Source: Nitrososphaerota archaeon
Lineage (GTDB): Archaea > Thermoproteota > Nitrososphaeria > Nitrososphaerales > Gagatemarchaeaceae
Assembly (NCBI GenBank): GCA_027886905.1
Contig: JAPCJO010000005.1
Coordinates: forward strand, 13,726-57,591
Length of the DNA: 43,866 nt
Direction of reading: 5' to 3'
The notes beneath the pieces were generated by a model that did no database searches, was not told the DNA's origin, and saw only the letters and a list, made by a program, of their open reading frames with translations. Of this stretch, positions 41,264 through 43,866 are shown piece after piece. How positions within the stretch are numbered: the stretch's first letter is position 1; each line of letters starts with the position of its first letter. Made by a program: the position numbers and the translations under genes.

Positions 41264-41557
41264 ATGAAGTCGAAGAGGACGAAGGTCGACCTCTACGCGA
41301 CCATCCTGGAGGTCATCCGCAGGTATCCCGAGGGCGGCCGGGTCACCAGGATATCCTACGGGGTGGGCGTCCCCGTGGACAGGCTCAAGGTCATGCTGGA
41401 GGCCCTCTCCGCGAACGGCCTAGTGAGGAAGATAGCCGCCGAGGACGAGGAAGGGGAGGAAGGGGGCGTCTACTACTACGCGGTGACTGCGAGGGGGCTC
41501 GAGTTCCTCGAGACCTACTGGAAGATGAAGGGGTTCCTCGCCGCCTTCGGCGCCTAG
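41264..41557 (+). CDS. small winged-helix protein (HTH_45-like)
   Basis: The protein has 97 residues from ATG 41264; GGGAGAG lies upstream. The winged helix is visible as YATILEVIRRYPEGGRVTRISYGVGVPVDRLKVMLEALSANGLVRKI, then an acidic wing turn (EDEEGEEGG) and VYYYAVTARGLEFLETYWKMKGFL. This domain type is common in archaeal single-domain transcription factors and effector-coupled regulators. As last gene of the exporter/beta-solenoid unit it is a candidate local regulator. Confidence 0.82.
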   Translation: MKSKRTKVDLYATILEVIRRYPEGGRVTRISYGVGVPVDRLKVMLEALSANGLVRKIAAEDEEGEEGGVYYYAVTARGLEFLETYWKMKGFLAAFGA

Positions 41558-41605
41558 GCCTCCCGACACGAAAGATTCATTTCAGCCGCTCCATCCGGGC
41601 CGTGC

Positions 41606-42208
41606 GTGTCCTCCTCCGCCGGGGCAGGGGCGAACGACAGCTCCGTCTACGTCTTCCTGGGCATCCTCATGCTCCTGGTCATCCGGCGGTTCTCCAGGGT
41701 CATCCGGGGGTCCAAGGTCAGCGTGGGCAGGACGATTCTCTTCTCGATCTACTATCTCGGGTTCGCCGGCCTGCTCATAGCCGTGTCCGTGCTCTCGGGG
41801 GGCGTCTCTTGGGTCGACCTGGTCCTCTACGCGCTCGTCGGGGCCGTGGGCGGATACGGCTCTTACGCCTTCTCCGACAGGCGGATAGGCTTCTGGAAGG
41901 CGGCCGACGGCTCCATCTACTACAAGGGGGCGATCATCGTCTACCTGATCTACATCGCAGGGCTATTCGCGCGGATAGCAATAGACCTCGCCTTCATCGG
42001 CCCACAGGCCTTCACCTTCTCATTGGGCGGGACCCCGTCCACGCTGTCCTCGACGGCGATAGATGCGGGCATCGTGACCGACCTCCTGCTCTCGCTGGGC
42101 GTGGGGCTGCTGGTCGGGAGGAACCTGCGGGTGATGAAGAGGTACAAAGCCATCGTCGCGGGGAAGGAAGCGGTGACCGACACGCCCCCGAACATTCCTC
42201 TGCTGTGA
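41606..42208 (+). CDS. CcdC-like (DUF1453-type) membrane protein
   Basis: The protein has 200 residues from GTG 41606. About five membrane helices: VYVFLGILMLLVI, TILFSIYYLGFAGLLIAVSVL, DLVLYALVGAVGGYGSYAF, AIIVYLIYIAGLFARIAIDLAFIG and IVTDLLLSLGVGLLVGRNL. The cytoplasmic segment SDRRIGFWKAADGSIYYKG is the conserved signature of this family. Its function is unknown; bacterial CcdC is linked only by genome context to cytochrome c maturation. A weak TATA-like AGATTCATTT lies about 28 bases before the start. Confidence 0.72.
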   Translation: MSSSAGAGANDSSVYVFLGILMLLVIRRFSRVIRGSKVSVGRTILFSIYYLGFAGLLIAVSVLSGGVSWVDLVLYALVGAVGGYGSYAFSDRRIGFWKAADGSIYYKGAIIVYLIYIAGLFARIAIDLAFIGPQAFTFSLGGTPSTLSSTAIDAGIVTDLLLSLGVGLLVGRNLRVMKRYKAIVAGKEAVTDTPPNIPLL

Positions 42209-42221
42209 GCTTCACCACCAC

Positions 42222-42229
42222 CTTATAAC
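42222..42229 (+). promoter_or_regulatory. TATA box of hflX
   Basis: CTTATAAC is centred about 32 bases before ATG 42258, implying a leader of a few bases. Confidence 0.55.
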
Positions 42230-42257
42230 GCACGGGGAAGGCTCCGTCTCGAAGAAG

Positions 42258-43382
42258 ATGCCCAACGAGAAGGCCACCATCGTGACCTACCCTGACGAGT
42301 TCTCCAAGGAGGAGATCAAGGAGCTGGCGCTGAGGGCCGGCTACACGGTGGTGGGCATGATCACGCAGAAGCGCGTGGTGAAGTCCGAGTACGGGGTCGG
42401 CGTCGGCAAGGCCGAGGAGCTCAGAGACATGGTAAGCAAGAACGGCTCGAAGATCCTCGTGATCGACGAAGTGGTCACCTCGTCCCAGGCCAACAAGCTC
42501 GCGACGGTCACCCGCTGCGAGGTCGTCGACCGCGACAGGCTAATCCTGAACATCTTCGCGAGGAGGGCCGTCACGACGGAGGCCAAGCTGCAGGTCCAGC
42601 TCGCGGAGCTCAGGTACGAGATGCCCCGCGCTAGGGACGCAGTCCGCTACTCCGCCAACGGAGAGAGGGCGGGGTTCATGGGGATGGGCGAGACCATGGT
42701 GGACATCAAGTTCAGGGCCCTGAAGAAGAGGATGGTCTTCATCAAGGAGAGGCTGGAAAGGGCGCAGGCCAACCGGAACCTACACCGGACGGAGAGGAGG
42801 AAGCTGGGGCTGCCGTTCGTCTCCCTAGCCGGCTACACGAGCAGCGGGAAGACGACGCTCTTCAACAAGCTGGCCGACGAGTCGAGGGAGGAGTCGCCCG
42901 ACCTCTTCACGACGCTCACCACCACAATGAGGGCCGTGAGCTTCGCCGACCAGCGCAGGAAGATAATGCTCTCCGACACCGTCGGCTTCATCTCGCGCAT
43001 CCCGACGTACATGGTGGAGTCCTTCAAGTCCACCCTAGAGGAGCTGACCTACGCCGACCTAGTCCTCCTAATGGTCGACGCGAGCGAGGAGAGGGAGAGC
43101 ATGGCAATCAAGCTCAACAGCTGCCGGGAGATCCTCGACCAGCTGGCGGTGGACCCAAAGAAGATCATCCTCGTCCTCAACAAGATAGACCGGCTGGAGG
43201 GCGCCGCCTTGCGGCAGGTAGAAGGGGACGACCTCTTCGCGGGTTTCACCATCGTGAAAATCTCCGCTGTGAAGGGGGACGGGCTGCGCCAGCTCAAGAA
43301 CCGCATAATCGCGATGACCTACCCGCCCAACCCCAAGGCCGGCCAAGAAGCCGTCCCCCAGCGGATGGAATTCTCACACTAA
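42258..43382 (+). CDS. hflX: HflX-family ribosome-associated GTPase
   Basis: The protein has 374 residues. The HflX N-terminal domain includes VVKSEYGVGVGKAEELRDMV, LQVQLAELRYEMPRARDAV and the linker helices after it. The GTPase domain has G1 GYTSSGKTTLFNKL (about residues 193-206), G2 DLFTTLTTTMRAV, G3 DTVGFI (about 241), G4 NKID (about 311) and a G5-like KISAVKGDG. The bacterial GERGPGE hinge appears as GERAGFMGMGE. HflX binds the large ribosomal subunit and splits or rescues ribosomes under stress. It is a stand-alone gene with its own promoter. It converges on the DoxX gene. Confidence 0.92.
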   Translation: MPNEKATIVTYPDEFSKEEIKELALRAGYTVVGMITQKRVVKSEYGVGVGKAEELRDMVSKNGSKILVIDEVVTSSQANKLATVTRCEVVDRDRLILNIFARRAVTTEAKLQVQLAELRYEMPRARDAVRYSANGERAGFMGMGETMVDIKFRALKKRMVFIKERLERAQANRNLHRTERRKLGLPFVSLAGYTSSGKTTLFNKLADESREESPDLFTTLTTTMRAVSFADQRRKIMLSDTVGFISRIPTYMVESFKSTLEELTYADLVLLMVDASEERESMAIKLNSCREILDQLAVDPKKIILVLNKIDRLEGAALRQVEGDDLFAGFTIVKISAVKGDGLRQLKNRIIAMTYPPNPKAGQEAVPQRMEFSH

Positions 43383-43385
43383 CAC

Positions 43386-43422
43386 AAAAAAGACCCGGAA
43401 CCGCCTGGCCGATTAGAAAAAA
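43386..43422 (-). terminator. two T6 tracts after the DoxX gene
   Basis: Read on the minus strand, runs of six T occur at 43417-43422 and 43386-43391, downstream of the DoxX stop. T-rich stretches are the usual archaeal termination signal. Confidence 0.4.
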
Positions 43423-43440
43423 TTGGGCTCTCGGCGGGGG

Positions 43441-43857
43441 CTAGATGCCCAATGCCCCGTCGAGAGAGAACACACCGGAGCCCAAGAACACTAGTGCCAG
43501 GGCAAGGACCAGGTAGAGCGCGTCAACCTCATAGGACGGCTTTCCCACGGAGATGTAGTCAGCGTGCATCTTGCGCTTCTTCATGACGGAGTTCGCCACC
43601 ATGAAGAGGACGAAGAGAGCCCCAACAATCGGGACGAGAAGCCCCAATATGAGCGCTATCCCTCCGGCCAGCTCTAGCGCCGTCGCGGCGTAGGTCGCCC
43701 CGGCGGGAACCCCAAGGCCCTTCATGCTCTGGACTGTCTGCGGCATGCTATTGAGCTTCGGGCGCGCGTGGATGACGAAGTTCGCCCCCACCCACACCCG
43801 CAGTATCAAGGCAAGGTATCCGGTGTACGGAAGTAACGGATCCAACAATGCGGTCAT
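43441..43857 (-). CDS. DoxX-family membrane protein
   Basis: The protein has 138 residues from ATG 43857, nine bases from the window edge, so its promoter is not visible. Four membrane helices are seen: LALILRVWVGANFVIHA, ATALELAGGIALILGLLVPIVGALFVLFMV, and DALYLVLALALVFLGSGVFSL at the end, with a loop SVMKKRKMHADYISVGKPSYEVD between. The RVWVGANFVIHARPKL opening and ALELAGGIALILGL are typical DoxX signatures. The family includes a subunit of the archaeal thiosulfate:quinone oxidoreductase and many quinone-linked or unknown proteins. Confidence 0.85.
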   Translation of the reverse strand: MTALLDPLLPYTGYLALILRVWVGANFVIHARPKLNSMPQTVQSMKGLGVPAGATYAATALELAGGIALILGLLVPIVGALFVLFMVANSVMKKRKMHADYISVGKPSYEVDALYLVLALALVFLGSGVFSLDGALGI

Positions 43858-43866
43858 TTTTGGTCA

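Overview
The window reads as a GC-rich archaeal chromosome segment. Many genes have an AT-rich TATA-like box about 24-32 bases before an ATG, GTG or TTG start, as expected for leaderless archaeal transcripts. The gene content is archaeal too: an AbrB-PhoU regulator, a HerA/NurA-type pair, an archaeal HflX GTPase, and a blue copper protein with a PEFP-type C-terminal anchor resembling the PEFG-CTERM tails of Nitrososphaeria (Thaumarchaeota). A heterotrophic relative of that class is my best guess, from content alone. No rRNA, tRNA, CRISPR array or insertion sequence was recognised.

Region by region. (1) 1-5.98 kb: a very large RHS/YD-repeat surface protein cut by the left window edge. It ends in an AT-richer tip that looks like a PD-(D/E)XK nuclease toxin, followed by a small soluble protein in the immunity position. 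(2) 6.1-10.1 kb: an AbrB-PhoU regulator, a GlcD-type FAD oxidase, a BadF/NAGK-type sugar kinase and a GNAT acetyltransferase. (3) 10.2-15.6 kb: a large anchored surface protein, a small membrane protein, a stand-alone Lrp-type ligand-binding domain, a DHA2-type efflux pump and a P-II protein behind an unusual palindrome-rich control region. (4) 15.7-28.5 kb: an accessory metabolic island. It holds the three subunits of a molybdenum hydroxylase, split by an opposing FAD oxidoreductase; an Fe/thiamine/polyamine-type ABC importer (ATPase, anchored binding protein, fused permease); two further binding-protein-fold proteins with no signal peptide; and a fumarylacetoacetate-hydrolase-family enzyme. 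Two divergent promoters share a similar dyad. (5) 28.5-33.3 kb: an unknown basic-tailed protein, a cupredoxin, a small surface protein, an ABC-2 exporter pair, a frame-broken small membrane gene and a CBS protein with a lysine/alanine tail. (6) 33.3-37.0 kb: a long NurA-like protein and a HerA-like ATPase. (7) 37.1-43.9 kb: MsrB, a short FKBP, an apparent operon (DrrA/DrrB-type exporter, beta-solenoid polymer-forming protein, winged-helix protein), a CcdC-like membrane protein, HflX and a DoxX protein.

How the parts may work together (inference): the 15.7-28.5 kb island looks like import, hydroxylation and further breakdown of a small heterocyclic or aromatic compound, with co-regulation suggested by the shared dyad. 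The RHS end looks like an archaeal polymorphic toxin with its immunity gene. The 38-41.6 kb operon couples an exporter to a cytoskeletal-type beta-solenoid. The strongest candidates for something undescribed are the RHS nuclease module, the signal-less binding proteins with the shared operator, and the exporter/beta-solenoid operon.
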